Shown: positions 44,869-54,143, counted from the first letter of the stretch. The stretch: 64,000 bases of DNA from Bacteroidota bacterium (GCA_016713765.1 JADJON010000003.1:372001-436000); one strand, 5' to 3'. Notes: a model not told the origin generated them from the sequence alone. Translations and numbers: made by a program.

Positions 44869-45798
44869 TCAATGAATTTCCTGGTTGGAAGCTCCAACCT
44901 TCTGGATGAAGATATCGCTCATGGTCGGGATGATCTCGCGCAGTCCGAGGACCTCCACATTCGGCAACAACAATTGCAGCAGTTGGTTCGGGGTATGCCC
45001 ATCCAGCATCTTGACAAATGCAACCTGATGGTCGTCCTCCTCCTTCACATCGAGCAGCTCGAAACCGGTCCAAAGCGCGTGCGTGAAAGAAATGCGATTA
45101 CCCCGGAACGAAAGTTCATAGGTGTTGCTCTTATGCGCTTTGCGGATATCGCGTACAGGGCCCTGCAAGACCAGTTGAGAACGATTGATCAGTCCGATAT
45201 GGCTACACAGTTCCTCCACGCTTTCCATACGGTGCGTGGAAAGGATGATCGTTGTCCCTTTGGATTTCAGCTCCAGCAGCTCGTTCTTGACCAGTTCGGC
45301 ATTGATCGGATCGAAGCCGGTAAAGGGCTCGTCGAGGATGAGGAAGCTCGGCTCGTGCAATACGGTGGTGATGAACTGCACCTTCTGGGCCATCCCTTTC
45401 GAGAGTTCCTCGACTTTCTTTTTCCACCAGGCCTGTATCTCGAACTTTTCGAACCAGTATTTCAGTCGCTTCATGGCATCCGCCCGGCTCAGCCCTTTCA
45501 GTCGGGCCAGATAGAGCGCCTGCTCTCCGACTTCCATTTTCTTATACAATCCCCGCTCCTCCGGCAGGTATCCCATCCGCGCGATATGTTCTTCCGAGAG
45601 TGGCTTGTCCTCGAACAAGATTCGTCCACTGTCGGGCGCGGTGATCTGCGTGATGATCCGGATGAGTGAGGTTTTACCGGCACCGTTGGGGCCGAGCAGG
45701 CCGAAGATGCTTTGCTTCGGTACCTGGAGGCTGACATTATCCAGCGCCTTGTGGGCCGCATAGGACTTGCTGACGTGCTCGATCGTTAAAATATTCAT
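44869..45798 (-). CDS. ABC exporter ATP-binding protein
   Basis: 309 residues. Walker A GLLGPNGAGKTSLIRII is at about 33-49, the Q-loop region and the signature VEELSKGMAQKVQFI near 130, Walker B FLILDEPFTGFDPI near 150, and the switch His in ILSTHRMESVEELC. A C-terminal domain of about 80 residues follows, as in NatA-like proteins. Pairs with the permease 36 bases downstream. Confidence 0.93.
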   Translation of the reverse strand: MNILTIEHVSKSYAAHKALDNVSLQVPKQSIFGLLGPNGAGKTSLIRIITQITAPDSGRILFEDKPLSEEHIARMGYLPEERGLYKKMEVGEQALYLARLKGLSRADAMKRLKYWFEKFEIQAWWKKKVEELSKGMAQKVQFITTVLHEPSFLILDEPFTGFDPINAELVKNELLELKSKGTTIILSTHRMESVEELCSHIGLINRSQLVLQGPVRDIRKAHKSNTYELSFRGNRISFTHALWTGFELLDVKEEDDHQVAFVKMLDGHTPNQLLQLLLPNVEVLGLREIIPTMSDIFIQKVGASNQEIH

Positions 45799-45870
45799 AA
45801 GAATCCGGCGATTATTGACCTTCTGGAAACCGGATACGAAGAACGCAGGATCGGAGGACTTTCACAATAG

Positions 45871-45895
45871 AAAAGGCCGCTTGTCCGGCGGCCTT
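45871..45895 (-). terminator. Intrinsic terminator of dnaJ
   Basis: Eight-pair stem (arms 45873-45880 and 45888-45895), seven-base loop, then TTTTC on the minus strand, 20 bases after the dnaJ stop. Confidence 0.7.
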
Positions 45896-45915
45896 CATCT
45901 TTTCTTTCAGCATGA

Positions 45916-47073
45916 TCAGGAATGGAAAAACTCCCGCATCTTCTCGTAAAAACTCTTATCGTTCTTGCCCGGGTTGGGGCGGAAGTTCGGAGACTCCCGA
46001 AGTTTCTCCAGCAGCTTCTTTTCTTCAGAAGACAAGTGTTGCGGCGTCCAGACATTGATGTTCACGAGGAGGTCGCCGCGGCCATACGCATTCACCGAGG
46101 GCAGGCCTTTTCCTTTGAGTCGCAGCACTTTCCCGGCCTGGGTGCCCGGCTCGATCTTCACCTTGGCTTTTCCTTCCAGTGTCGGGATCTCGACCGCGGT
46201 ACCCAGGGAAGCGTCGGCGAAATTGACGTAGAGATCGAACAACAAGTTACTGCCGTCGCGTTGTAAATGCTGGTGGGGCACCTCTTCGATCACGATGATC
46301 AGGTCGCCGGGAATTCCTCCGCGTTCTCCCGCATTGCCCTTCCCGCTCATGCTCAACTGCATGCCTTCTCCCACTCCGGGCGGAATATTGATGGAGATCA
46401 CTTCTTCCCCCTTCATGATACCGGCACCCGAACAGGTTTTACACTTATTGGCGATCGTTTGACCTTCACCGTTGCAAGACGGACAGGTAGTCGTCGTCCG
46501 CATCTGCCCGATGAAGGTGTTGGTGACACGATGTACCTGACCACTGCCGTTACAGGTCGTACAGCGGTTGAAGGATGCGCCTTCGGCAGCGCCGCTGCCG
46601 TGGCAGGTGCCACAGCCGACATACTTCGCCACCTTAACTTTTTTCTCAACACCATGCGCGATCTCCTCCAGCGTCAATTTCACTTTGATCCGCAGGTTGG
46701 ATCCGCGGTTCACACGCCGCCCACGACCGCCGCCGCCACCTCCTCCAAAGAAACTTTCGAACGGGCTTCCTTCACTAAAAATATCTCCGAAGTGTGAGAA
46801 AATGTCGTCCATCGACATTCCACCACCACCACCGAACCCGCCGTTTCCGCCCATTCCCTGATGGCCGAATTGGTCGTAGCGCTTTCGCTTATCCGTATCA
46901 CTCAGGACTTCGTAAGCTTCGGCAGCCTCTTTGAACTTTTCTTCCGCCTCTTTATCGCCGGGGTTTCTGTCGGGATGGTATTTCATGGCCATCTGACGGT
47001 AAGCCTTTTTGATATCGGCTTCCGACGAGGACTTCTGTACTCCCAGAACTTCGTAGTAATCTCTTTTGGCCAT
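45916..47073 (-). CDS. dnaJ: Chaperone DnaJ (type A Hsp40)
   Basis: Delivers substrates to DnaK and stimulates its ATPase. 385 residues: J domain 1-70 with HPD at 33-35, a long Gly/Phe region ([11 protein letters not shown] and more, about 75-125), four CxxCxGxG zinc repeats ([32 protein letters not shown]), and the C-terminal peptide-binding domains ([20 protein letters not shown]). It follows grpE by 32 bases; dnaK is not in this window. Confidence 0.97.
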   Translation of the reverse strand: MAKRDYYEVLGVQKSSSEADIKKAYRQMAMKYHPDRNPGDKEAEEKFKEAAEAYEVLSDTDKRKRYDQFGHQGMGGNGGFGGGGGMSMDDIFSHFGDIFSEGSPFESFFGGGGGGGRGRRVNRGSNLRIKVKLTLEEIAHGVEKKVKVAKYVGCGTCHGSGAAEGASFNRCTTCNGSGQVHRVTNTFIGQMRTTTTCPSCNGEGQTIANKCKTCSGAGIMKGEEVISINIPPGVGEGMQLSMSGKGNAGERGGIPGDLIIVIEEVPHQHLQRDGSNLLFDLYVNFADASLGTAVEIPTLEGKAKVKIEPGTQAGKVLRLKGKGLPSVNAYGRGDLLVNINVWTPQHLSSEEKKLLEKLRESPNFRPNPGKNDKSFYEKMREFFHS

Positions 47074-47105
47074 GTCTTAAACGCGAATGGTTCTCAATTA
47101 TAGGA

Positions 47106-47681
47106 TCATTGACCGACCACCACTTTCGCGTGGCGCAATACCCGGTCATGCAGAAAGTAACCCTTCTCCACTTCGTCCAACACGGCGCCTTTCATGCTAT
47201 CATCCGGAGCTGGCATACGGGTAATGGCGTCGTGTAATTCCGGATCAAACGGTTTTCCGATCGCATCCATCGGCTTCAGGCCACGCGCCTCCGTTATGGA
47301 TTTCAATTTGGAATAGATGAGGCGAATACCATCCAGTGCCGGATCAGCGGCAGCCTTTGACTCCATCGCTTTGATGGCACGCTCAAAGTCATCGATCACC
47401 GGCAGGATGGCCGACCAGGTATCGGCAGCAGCCATCCGGCTTTGATCGACCCGATCACGCGCCACCCGCTTTTTATAGTTCTCAAACTCCGAATAAAGGC
47501 GGAGGTATTTATCCTGCGCTTCGGAGAGACTCGCTTCCAAGTGCGCCACCGGGTCCATTTGTTCGACCTCGGCGTCCGGCAATGCGGCCTCGTTGACCGA
47601 TTCTGGTGCTGACTCGGCGGTCTTTTTTCCATCATCCATCGGCTTTCCCTCCGTAGCTTCGTGCTCCGAATTGGTCTTCAT
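47106..47681 (-). CDS. grpE: GrpE nucleotide-exchange factor
   Basis: Exchanges ADP on DnaK. 191 residues: a disordered acidic N-terminus, the long dimer helix (LEASLSEAQDKYLRLYSEF, then YKKRVARDRVDQSRM), the four-helix region and the C-terminal beta wing with the signature MPAPDDSMKGAVLDEVEKGY. First gene of a grpE-dnaJ unit. A sigma-54-like site may lie about 40 bases upstream. Confidence 0.95.
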   Translation of the reverse strand: MKTNSEHEATEGKPMDDGKKTAESAPESVNEAALPDAEVEQMDPVAHLEASLSEAQDKYLRLYSEFENYKKRVARDRVDQSRMAAADTWSAILPVIDDFERAIKAMESKAAADPALDGIRLIYSKLKSITEARGLKPMDAIGKPFDPELHDAITRMPAPDDSMKGAVLDEVEKGYFLHDRVLRHAKVVVGQ

Positions 47682-47719
47682 GTCAGCTATCTTTTGTTTT
47701 TATTAGCAAACAGCCCTTT

Positions 47720-47736
47720 TACAAGGATGCTGCCAC
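47720..47736 (-). promoter_or_regulatory. Weak sigma-54-like site before grpE
   Basis: TGGCAG, five bases, TTGTA on the minus strand: the GG-N10 spacing fits but the -12 element is GT in place of GC. About 40 bases before the grpE ATG. A GAACTTTG box (seven of eight for TAnnTTTG) lies at 47783-47790 as an alternative. Confidence 0.22.
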
Positions 47737-47800
47737 TGGTCGAGCCAGGCCAAATTGGCAGTATTCCCCTTTAAACGGCTGCAAAGTTCGCCATTTTCTA

Positions 47801-47832
47801 AAAAAAAAGAGGCCAAATCATTTGGCCTCTTT
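47801..47832 (-). terminator. Intrinsic terminator of the TlpA-like gene
   Basis: Long stem (arms 47806-47818 and 47820-47832, aaagaggccaaat type; the innermost pairs will open to form the loop) followed by eight or more T on the minus strand. Confidence 0.82.
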
Positions 47833-47852
47833 CAGCATGAACTCTGGTTCAA

Positions 47853-48374
47853 TTATTTTACTTCCAGCTTTTCCAACTCTTGAGAAAGAGCGGCGCCACG
47901 GAGATTCTTCGCTACGATGATGCCTTTATCGTCGATCAACCAATTGGTCGGGATGGCATTCACGCCATAGTTTTTCGCTGCGTCAGAATACCACCACTTA
48001 AGGTCGGAGACGTGATTGGTCCATTCCAAACCATCCTGGCGAATTGCGTTCATCCAGGCGGTTTTGTCCTTGTCAAGCGACACGGAATAGACGGTAAATC
48101 CTTTTCCTCCCTTGAATTTGGAAGCCTTGAAGCGCTTATAGGTCTGTACAACGTTAGGGTTTTCCATCCGGCAAGGTCCGCACCAGCTTGCCCAGAAGTC
48201 GATCAGGACCATTTTACCTTTCAGGGATGATAGCGGAATTACGTTGCCTTCCGGTGAGCTGAGTTTGATGTCCGGAGCGAGGTTTCCTACTTCCGTACCG
48301 GTCTTCGGGCTCTGGGCATTTGCGACAAAGACCGAAAAGAACATGATGAGGGCAAATAAGCCTGATTTTTTCAT
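47853..48374 (-). CDS. TlpA/ResA-like exported thioredoxin
   Basis: 173 residues: signal peptide (MKKSGLFALIMFFSVFVANA), then a thioredoxin fold with the redox motif DFWASWCGPCRMENPNV (Cys65, Cys68) and cis-Pro in NAIPTNWLIDDKG. Such proteins reduce disulphides in the periplasm, for example during cytochrome maturation. Partner unknown. It has a sigma-54-like promoter and a strong terminator, so it stands alone. Confidence 0.92.
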   Translation of the reverse strand: MKKSGLFALIMFFSVFVANAQSPKTGTEVGNLAPDIKLSSPEGNVIPLSSLKGKMVLIDFWASWCGPCRMENPNVVQTYKRFKASKFKGGKGFTVYSVSLDKDKTAWMNAIRQDGLEWTNHVSDLKWWYSDAAKNYGVNAIPTNWLIDDKGIIVAKNLRGAALSQELEKLEVK

Positions 48375-48400
48375 TTTTTGGGTTTTTCGTGGTGCATTTT

Positions 48401-48418
48401 TGGCAAATACCCTGCCAA
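48401..48418 (-). promoter_or_regulatory. Sigma-54-like promoter of the TlpA-like gene
   Basis: On the minus strand TTGGCAG, GTAT-type spacer, TTTGCC: GG (48415-48416), ten bases, GC (48403-48404), the exact -24/-12 spacing, 27 bases before the ATG. It is also a partial palindrome (TTGGCA...TGCCAA), which is an alternative reading as an operator. Confidence 0.43.
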
Positions 48419-48461
48419 GTTAATCAATTTCGGGTCTGTACGCACTTAGGGTTTAGGTGGT

Positions 48462-49775
48462 TCAGACCCTGCGGATCTGTGCACCGATCGCGTTGAGACG
48501 TTCATCGATTCGTTGATAGCCCCGGTCGATCTGCTCGATGTTGTGGATGACGCTCTTTCCTTTGGCAGACATGGCCGCAATCAACAAAGCAACACCTGCC
48601 CGGATATCAGGCGACGTCATCTGTATCGCGCGAAGCGGCACCTTACGGTTAAGGCCGATCACGGTAGCGCGGTGCGGATCACAAAGGATGATCTGCGCTC
48701 CCATATCGATGAGCTTGTCGACGAAGAACAACCGGCTCTCGAACATTTTCTGGTGCACGAGCACCGTTCCTGCTGCCTGCGTCGCGGTGACGAGGATCAC
48801 CGACAACAGATCGGGTGTAAAGCCGGGCCAGATCTGGTCGGCCACTGTCAGGATCGAACCGTCGATGAAGGTTTCGATTTCGTAGTGGTCGTGCTTTGGA
48901 ATGTAGAGGTCATCGCCGCGGAGTTCCATCCGGATACCCAGGCGTTCGAACACACTGGGGATGATTCCAAGATTCGGGTAGCTGACTTCTTTGATCGTGA
49001 TCTCCGAACGGGTCATCGCGGCCAAGCCGATGAACGAACCTATTTCGATCATATCGGGCAACAACTTGTGTTCAGTACCGCGCAGACTACTCACTCCCTG
49101 GATGGTCAGCAAGTTGGATCCGATACCGCTGATCCTGGCGCCCATCCGGTTGAGCATGTTGCACAACTGCTGCACATAAGGTTCGCAAGCCGCATTGTAG
49201 ATCGTTGTCGTACCCTCCGCCAACACGGCAGCCATCACGATGTTCGCGGTCCCGGTTACCGATGCTTCGTCGAGCAACATGTAGGAGCCCCGGAGCTTCC
49301 TGGCTTCTACCGTATAGAAGCTGTCGCCTTCCAAAAACTCGAAGGTCGCACCCAGTTGCTGGAAACCGATGAAGTGCGTATCCAGACGGCGGCGACCGAT
49401 CTTATCTCCACCGGGTTTGGGAATTCGCGCACGGCCGAAGCGGGCCAGCAAGGGTCCGACGATCATGATGGACCCGCGCAAGGCTGCGGCTTGTTTCTTG
49501 AACTCAGGCGTCTCGAGAAAATCAAGATTGATGTTTTTTGCTTCAAAGGAAAATTCCCCTTTGAGTACACCCAGTTGCTCCACATGCACACCCAGGTGCT
49601 GCAACAGCTCGATCAGCTTATTCACATCCCGTATGTCCGGGATGTTACGAATGATCACTTTCTCCGGAGTGAGCAATGTCGCACAGATCACTTGCAAGGC
49701 TTCGTTCTTCGCGCCCTGAGGTACTAATTCTCCCTGCAGTACTGTCCCGCCGGTGACTTCAAAACTATTTCCCAT
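48462..49775 (-). CDS. murA: UDP-N-acetylglucosamine 1-carboxyvinyltransferase
   Basis: First committed step of peptidoglycan synthesis: adds enolpyruvate from PEP to UDP-GlcNAc. About 437 residues from the ATG at 49775 (MGNSFEVTGGTVLQGELV); an in-frame ATG at 49808 would add 11 residues but lies in a hairpin loop. The catalytic loop reads PKPGGDKIGRRRLDTHF with Asp124 where most enzymes have the reactive Cys, so fosfomycin would not be expected to bind covalently. The substrate Lys in PQGAKNEALQ is present. Confidence 0.95.
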   Translation of the reverse strand: MGNSFEVTGGTVLQGELVPQGAKNEALQVICATLLTPEKVIIRNIPDIRDVNKLIELLQHLGVHVEQLGVLKGEFSFEAKNINLDFLETPEFKKQAAALRGSIMIVGPLLARFGRARIPKPGGDKIGRRRLDTHFIGFQQLGATFEFLEGDSFYTVEARKLRGSYMLLDEASVTGTANIVMAAVLAEGTTTIYNAACEPYVQQLCNMLNRMGARISGIGSNLLTIQGVSSLRGTEHKLLPDMIEIGSFIGLAAMTRSEITIKEVSYPNLGIIPSVFERLGIRMELRGDDLYIPKHDHYEIETFIDGSILTVADQIWPGFTPDLLSVILVTATQAAGTVLVHQKMFESRLFFVDKLIDMGAQIILCDPHRATVIGLNRKVPLRAIQMTSPDIRAGVALLIAAMSAKGKSVIHNIEQIDRGYQRIDERLNAIGAQIRRV

Positions 49776-49796
49776 CGTTCGGTTCTTTCCGTTGCT

Positions 49797-49815
49797 GTTC
49801 CCCGGCATGGGGAAC
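49797..49815 (-). other. Hairpin around the upstream in-frame ATG of murA
   Basis: A perfect seven-pair stem (49797-49803 with 49809-49815) holds the upstream ATG (49806-49808) in its five-base loop. It suggests the downstream ATG at 49775 is used, or that the hairpin tunes initiation. Confidence 0.35.
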
Positions 49816-49913
49816 CACGCTACGAAATAAGAACCGGTGCGGTATCCCGCGGTTCACACTGCTGAATAGTTTTAAACAACCCGCATCTGACAGCGGGAAA
49901 GCCAGCGCCAGGA

Positions 49914-50873
49914 TCAGTCCTGACCGGGTGTGCGATCGGCGCGCAACATCCGGGAATGCAGCGTGATCGACGGATCAAAGAGAAAGCGGAAAAAGAGCAG
50001 GGTCCAGGACCGATGTGCTTTGAGGGTGTTGTAGAATTCCGGCGCACGTTTCCGCAATTCCGGTAAGCGATTCCAGGGAACCGACGGCAGATCGTGGTGT
50101 TCGTTGTGATAGCCTACATTGAACGCGATCGTATTGAGGGGTCCGTAGTAGCTATAGGTCTCCTGCACGGGATCAAGTGTAAGATAGTGTTCCTGAATCC
50201 AGCGGGCACCCAGGGGATGCAGACCAACGGAGAAGAAGAAGCTCAACAGCAGAAATAAAACCGCCTGAGGACCGAATACGATCCAGATGAAAGCATCGAA
50301 GGCGAATTGGACGATCCAATTTGTTACGATCCATCCGTCCAAAGGGCGAATGTGCTTCAATCTGAATGTACGAAACAATTGAAAGAAGGGAAACAAGAGC
50401 AACCACAGTGCTTTCGAAAAGGGATTGTTACCGAACCAGGCGGCCTCCTTGCGTCCGGGCAAATCGGCATCCCATAGAAATTCACCCTGGTGCGAATGGT
50501 GGATGATATGATACCGCGTGAACGACACGGCACTGGGCAACCCGTGCGGCAGGTTAGCGAGAATGGAAGCCAGGTAATTCCAGGACTTCTTCTTAAAGAG
50601 CAGGTTATGCGAACACTCGTGGATCAGCACGAACAACGAATGATTAAAAAATGCTCCGACAAAATAGGCCAGCAGGAGCACCCAGTACCAGGCAGCATCC
50701 CGAACCAACCAGGCCAGTGCGACCATGGAGCCGACACAGAACAAGATCGCCAAAAAGGTGGTTGGGTTCTTGCCGATCAGCTCCCGTACTTCCGGGTGAC
50801 TGGTCAATATCGCTCTGGTCCGCTGCTTATGCGGCTCTGGCTCGTTGGAAAACCGAAAATCCTGTGGTGACAT
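49914..50873 (-). CDS. Sphingolipid Delta4-desaturase (DES1)-like membrane desaturase
   Basis: 319 residues with four or so membrane spans and three His boxes: HECSHN (85-90), HIIHHSHQG (122-130), HNEHHDLP (256-263), the di-iron ligands. Beyond the boxes it carries segments otherwise typical of eukaryotic dihydroceramide Delta4-desaturases: ILANLPHGLPSAVSFTRYH, NPFSKALWLLLFPFFQLFR, then QETYSYYGPLNTIAFNVGYH and the C-terminal SRMLR. Substrate is probably a long-chain base or ceramide (inference; Bacteroidota make sphingolipids). It lies between murA and a DUF4290 gene. Confidence 0.83.
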   Translation of the reverse strand: MSPQDFRFSNEPEPHKQRTRAILTSHPEVRELIGKNPTTFLAILFCVGSMVALAWLVRDAAWYWVLLLAYFVGAFFNHSLFVLIHECSHNLLFKKKSWNYLASILANLPHGLPSAVSFTRYHIIHHSHQGEFLWDADLPGRKEAAWFGNNPFSKALWLLLFPFFQLFRTFRLKHIRPLDGWIVTNWIVQFAFDAFIWIVFGPQAVLFLLLSFFFSVGLHPLGARWIQEHYLTLDPVQETYSYYGPLNTIAFNVGYHNEHHDLPSVPWNRLPELRKRAPEFYNTLKAHRSWTLLFFRFLFDPSITLHSRMLRADRTPGQD

Positions 50874-50893
50874 ATCCGGGAAGGAAATGCGAA

Positions 50894-51583
50894 TTACTTC
50901 TTCCGCTTCTTCTTCATCATCATCATCCGCCCGCCCTTGTTGTTCTTGTTGGTGCCTGCGCTTTCACGCACCTTTTCCTTACTGAGCGCGAGGATCTCGG
51001 CGGTGTGATTCAACCGAGCCGACTCCGACATTCTGAGTTTTCCGTCTGAAAGATCTTCCAGGTGGTTGAAGATCGTTTCATCATCCACGGTATCCTTGTT
51101 CCAGGTCAGGTACGACATCTTCATGAAGTTGGCCAGGTTTCGCGTAATGATCTCGCGCTGTTGCCCTTCTTCCATCTCACCGATCTTTTCGATCATCTCC
51201 TGGGTCGTCTTGCCGTAATACTTATAGCGGATGTCACCGGAAGGATATGCAATCCGTTTGGGCTGCAACCGCATGGCTTCTCTTTCGGGAACCGGATACG
51301 GCGCATCGACATCCAGTTTGAAATCCGACATCACGAAAAGATGGTCCCACAGCTTCTGCTTGTAATCAGCGGTTTCCTTCAATTGAGGATTCAACACAGC
51401 CATCGCATTGACGATGGAAGCGGCCACGCGGGTGCGCAGGTCGCGATCCGGAATCTCCACGCAATGTTGGACCATTTTCTGGATCGCACGACCGTATTCG
51501 GAAATGATGAGTCGATCGCGCTGCGTGTTGTACTCGATCGTATCCACAGGCGGACGTTGAGTAGTCCGGACGGATTTAGCCAT
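50894..51583 (-). CDS. DUF4290-domain protein
   Basis: 229 residues. It matches the Bacteroidota-specific DUF4290 family: IEYNTQRDRLIISEYGRAIQ at the start, WDHLFVMSDFKLDVDAPYPV in the middle. The C-terminus is a basic run (KGGRMMMMKKKRKK) that may bind nucleic acid. No enzymatic motif. Function unknown. Close to murA in the phylum, here separated from it by the desaturase. Confidence 0.82.
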   Translation of the reverse strand: MAKSVRTTQRPPVDTIEYNTQRDRLIISEYGRAIQKMVQHCVEIPDRDLRTRVAASIVNAMAVLNPQLKETADYKQKLWDHLFVMSDFKLDVDAPYPVPEREAMRLQPKRIAYPSGDIRYKYYGKTTQEMIEKIGEMEEGQQREIITRNLANFMKMSYLTWNKDTVDDETIFNHLEDLSDGKLRMSESARLNHTAEILALSKEKVRESAGTNKNNKGGRMMMMKKKRKK

Positions 51584-51653
51584 TATGAAAGGTATGAGGG
51601 AACCGGGAGCGTATTCCGCGTATTCGCAGATGCGAGCTGCCGGGAGCTTTTCA

Positions 51654-51661
51654 CAAATGTA
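51654..51661 (-). promoter_or_regulatory. -7 box before the DUF4290 gene
   Basis: TACATTTG on the minus strand, a full match, 70 bases before the ATG. A second, weaker box TACCTTTC (51587-51594) lies three bases before the ATG. Confidence 0.4.
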
Positions 51662-51676
51662 ATTGTTGATTCGGTA

Positions 51677-54052
51677 TCAACCAAGAATGCGCAGTTTGGC
51701 GAATTTTAGCAGCAATTGCTTATTCCCGACGCCCTGGAAAAATACGGTTGCCTTGCGGTCGTTTTCCCGACCCTCAATGAGCATGACCTTTCCACGACCG
51801 AACTTGGGGTGTTCAACCTCCATGCCTTGCTGGATCTGGCTGGTATCATCACCTTCAAAATCCCGCACTTCGGCCGTATTTACTTTCTTCAGGTTCGTCG
51901 GAACCGTTCGAGGCGGAGGAACCGGCGCAGAAGGTTTGTTCTTCGGGGGGGTTCCATAGACCGGTTTCGAATTTCCACCATTCCGTAAGCCGGGGCGCTC
52001 CCAACGATCTTCCAGGAAATCATCCTGATAACGGGGCTTGGGACGAAGGTTCTTCACGGCTCCCTCTTCGAGGAACTGGGGATCGATCTCTTCAATGAAC
52101 CGGCTTGGCTCGCAGGAAATCAGGTTACCCCAGCGATACCGCGAATTGGCATACGAGATCGTCAGCTTTTTCTCGGCGCGTGTAACCGCTACATAAAACA
52201 ATCGGCGTTCCTCTTCCAGGTCGTCCCGGGAGTCGAGCGACATCTGGGATGGGAATAGGTTTTCTTCGAGTCCGACCACATAAACCGCCGGAAACTCCAG
52301 GCCTTTCGCAGCGTGGATCGTCATGAGCGATACCGAATCCTCGTTCGCTTTCTCATCGTCGTCGGCATCGGTCAGCAGGGCAATGTCCTGCATGAACTGT
52401 TCCAGTGTCCGCAATTCGGGATGCGTTCCCGGTACGACTTCGTCTCCATCCGGAGTGATGCTTCGCCCCGACTCCGTAAATTCCCGGATACCGTTCAACA
52501 ATTCCTGGACGTTCTCGTATCGGCTGAGGCCTTCCGGCGTCTTGTCGGCGTATAGTTCCCGCATGAGTCCGGAAGCTGACGAGAGCTGACTGGCCAGTTC
52601 ATAAGCATCCGTGGTTTTCACACGGGCCGCGTACGATCGGATCATGGTCACAAATTCGTTGATGCGGTTCAACGTACCGGCATTGAATCCGCAGGGATTC
52701 GCGGAAGGTTCGGCGATCAGTGACCAGGGATTGGTGTCCTTTTCCGCTGCGACCAGGAGGATCTTCTCAATGGTTGTCTTGCCTATCCCCCGTGCGGGCA
52801 CATTGATGATCCGCTTCAGGGCTTCTTCGTCGTTGAAGTTGATGACCAGGCGGAAATACGCCAACAGGTCCTTGATCTCCTTGCGCTTGTAGAAGGACAG
52901 GCCGCCGTAGATCCGGTAGGGAATGTTCCCTTTCCGCAACGCTTCTTCCATCGCGCGCGACTGGGCGTTGGTCCGGTAGAGTATCGCAAAGTCCTTGTTC
53001 CTCCACTGCCGGTTCATCTTGGTATTGAAGATGTCGCTGGCGACCATGACGCCTTCTTCGTTATCGCTCAGGGCACGCAGCAACTGGATCTTCTCGCCGA
53101 TTTCATTCTCCGTCCAAACCTCTTTCCGGATCTGGCGCTCGTTCTTCGCGATGATGCTGTTGGCGGCATGGACGATATTCTTCGTCGAGCGGTAATTCTG
53201 TTCGAGCTTGAAGACATTCAGATCCGGGAAGTCCCGCTCGAACGACAGGATGTTGTTGATGTTGGCTCCGCGGAAGGCATAGATCGACTGCGCGTCGTCG
53301 CCGACGACACAGATGTTCTCGAACGTTTTCGCCAGCTTCTTCAGGATGACGTACTGGGCGTAGTTGGTGTCCTGGAACTCATCGACCAGGATATAGCGGA
53401 ATTTATGCTGGTACTTGTGCAGGACATCCGGGAACTTCTGGATGAGGACGTACATATTGTACAACAGATCGTCGAAATCCATTCCCGACGATTTGAAGCA
53501 GCGTTTCACATAGAGCTCGAACAACAGTCCCATCTTCGGTTTCCCGGAGCTGTTATCATCGGCGATGAAATCCGTGTTTTGATGATACTCCATCCAGGAG
53601 TAAAGATTATTCTTGGCGGCCGATATGCGGTTCAAGACCACATCGGGTTTGTAGACCTTGTCGTCGAGACCTTGTTCACGCAGGATGTCTTTCATCAGAC
53701 TCTTGGCGTCATCGGTATCGTAGATGGTGAAATTCGACGGGTAGCCGAGTCGCTCCGCTTCGATCCGCAGGATTTTGGCGAACACAGCGTGAAAGGTGCC
53801 CATCCATAAGTTCCGTGCTTCCGTTCCGGCGACCTTTGAAATACGTTCGCGCATTTCACGCGCGGCCTTGTTGGTGAAGGTCAGTGCCAGGATGTTGAAC
53901 GGATCGACACCGGAATGTAACAGGTGGGTGATCCGGTACGTCAATACGCGTGTCTTACCGGAACCCGCACCGGCAATGATCATGACCGGACCATCGGTGT
54001 GGGTGACCGCCGCCCGTTGGGGCTCATTCAATTCATCGAGATAATGCTGCAT
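51677..54052 (-). CDS. UvrD/PcrA-type 3'-5' DNA helicase
   Basis: 791 residues. SF1 motifs in order: Q motif LNEPQRAAV, I AGAGSGKT (27-34), II VDEFQDTN, III VVGDDAQSIYAFRGAN, IV LEQNYRST, V VSLMTIHAAKGLEFPAVYVV, VI RRLFYVAVTRAEKKL. The C-terminus holds a tudor-like domain (GMEVEHPKFGRGKVMLIEGR) known in PcrA to touch RNA polymerase. Works in repair and replication-conflict removal. Own promoter at 54144-54151. Confidence 0.95.
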   Translation of the reverse strand: MQHYLDELNEPQRAAVTHTDGPVMIIAGAGSGKTRVLTYRITHLLHSGVDPFNILALTFTNKAAREMRERISKVAGTEARNLWMGTFHAVFAKILRIEAERLGYPSNFTIYDTDDAKSLMKDILREQGLDDKVYKPDVVLNRISAAKNNLYSWMEYHQNTDFIADDNSSGKPKMGLLFELYVKRCFKSSGMDFDDLLYNMYVLIQKFPDVLHKYQHKFRYILVDEFQDTNYAQYVILKKLAKTFENICVVGDDAQSIYAFRGANINNILSFERDFPDLNVFKLEQNYRSTKNIVHAANSIIAKNERQIRKEVWTENEIGEKIQLLRALSDNEEGVMVASDIFNTKMNRQWRNKDFAILYRTNAQSRAMEEALRKGNIPYRIYGGLSFYKRKEIKDLLAYFRLVINFNDEEALKRIINVPARGIGKTTIEKILLVAAEKDTNPWSLIAEPSANPCGFNAGTLNRINEFVTMIRSYAARVKTTDAYELASQLSSASGLMRELYADKTPEGLSRYENVQELLNGIREFTESGRSITPDGDEVVPGTHPELRTLEQFMQDIALLTDADDDEKANEDSVSLMTIHAAKGLEFPAVYVVGLEENLFPSQMSLDSRDDLEEERRLFYVAVTRAEKKLTISYANSRYRWGNLISCEPSRFIEEIDPQFLEEGAVKNLRPKPRYQDDFLEDRWERPGLRNGGNSKPVYGTPPKNKPSAPVPPPRTVPTNLKKVNTAEVRDFEGDDTSQIQQGMEVEHPKFGRGKVMLIEGRENDRKATVFFQGVGNKQLLLKFAKLRILG

Positions 54053-54143
54053 CCGAATTCAGAGACCGGCAGAAAAATTCAGGCCCCGCCCCCTGGCAGG
54101 GAATTTCGTACATCCTGTAATCCGCTGGAGATTGAAATTTTTG

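Noticed and set aside
48513..49727. 404-codon open frame opposite murA
   Set aside because: Shadow of murA; His- and Asp-rich translation without family features.
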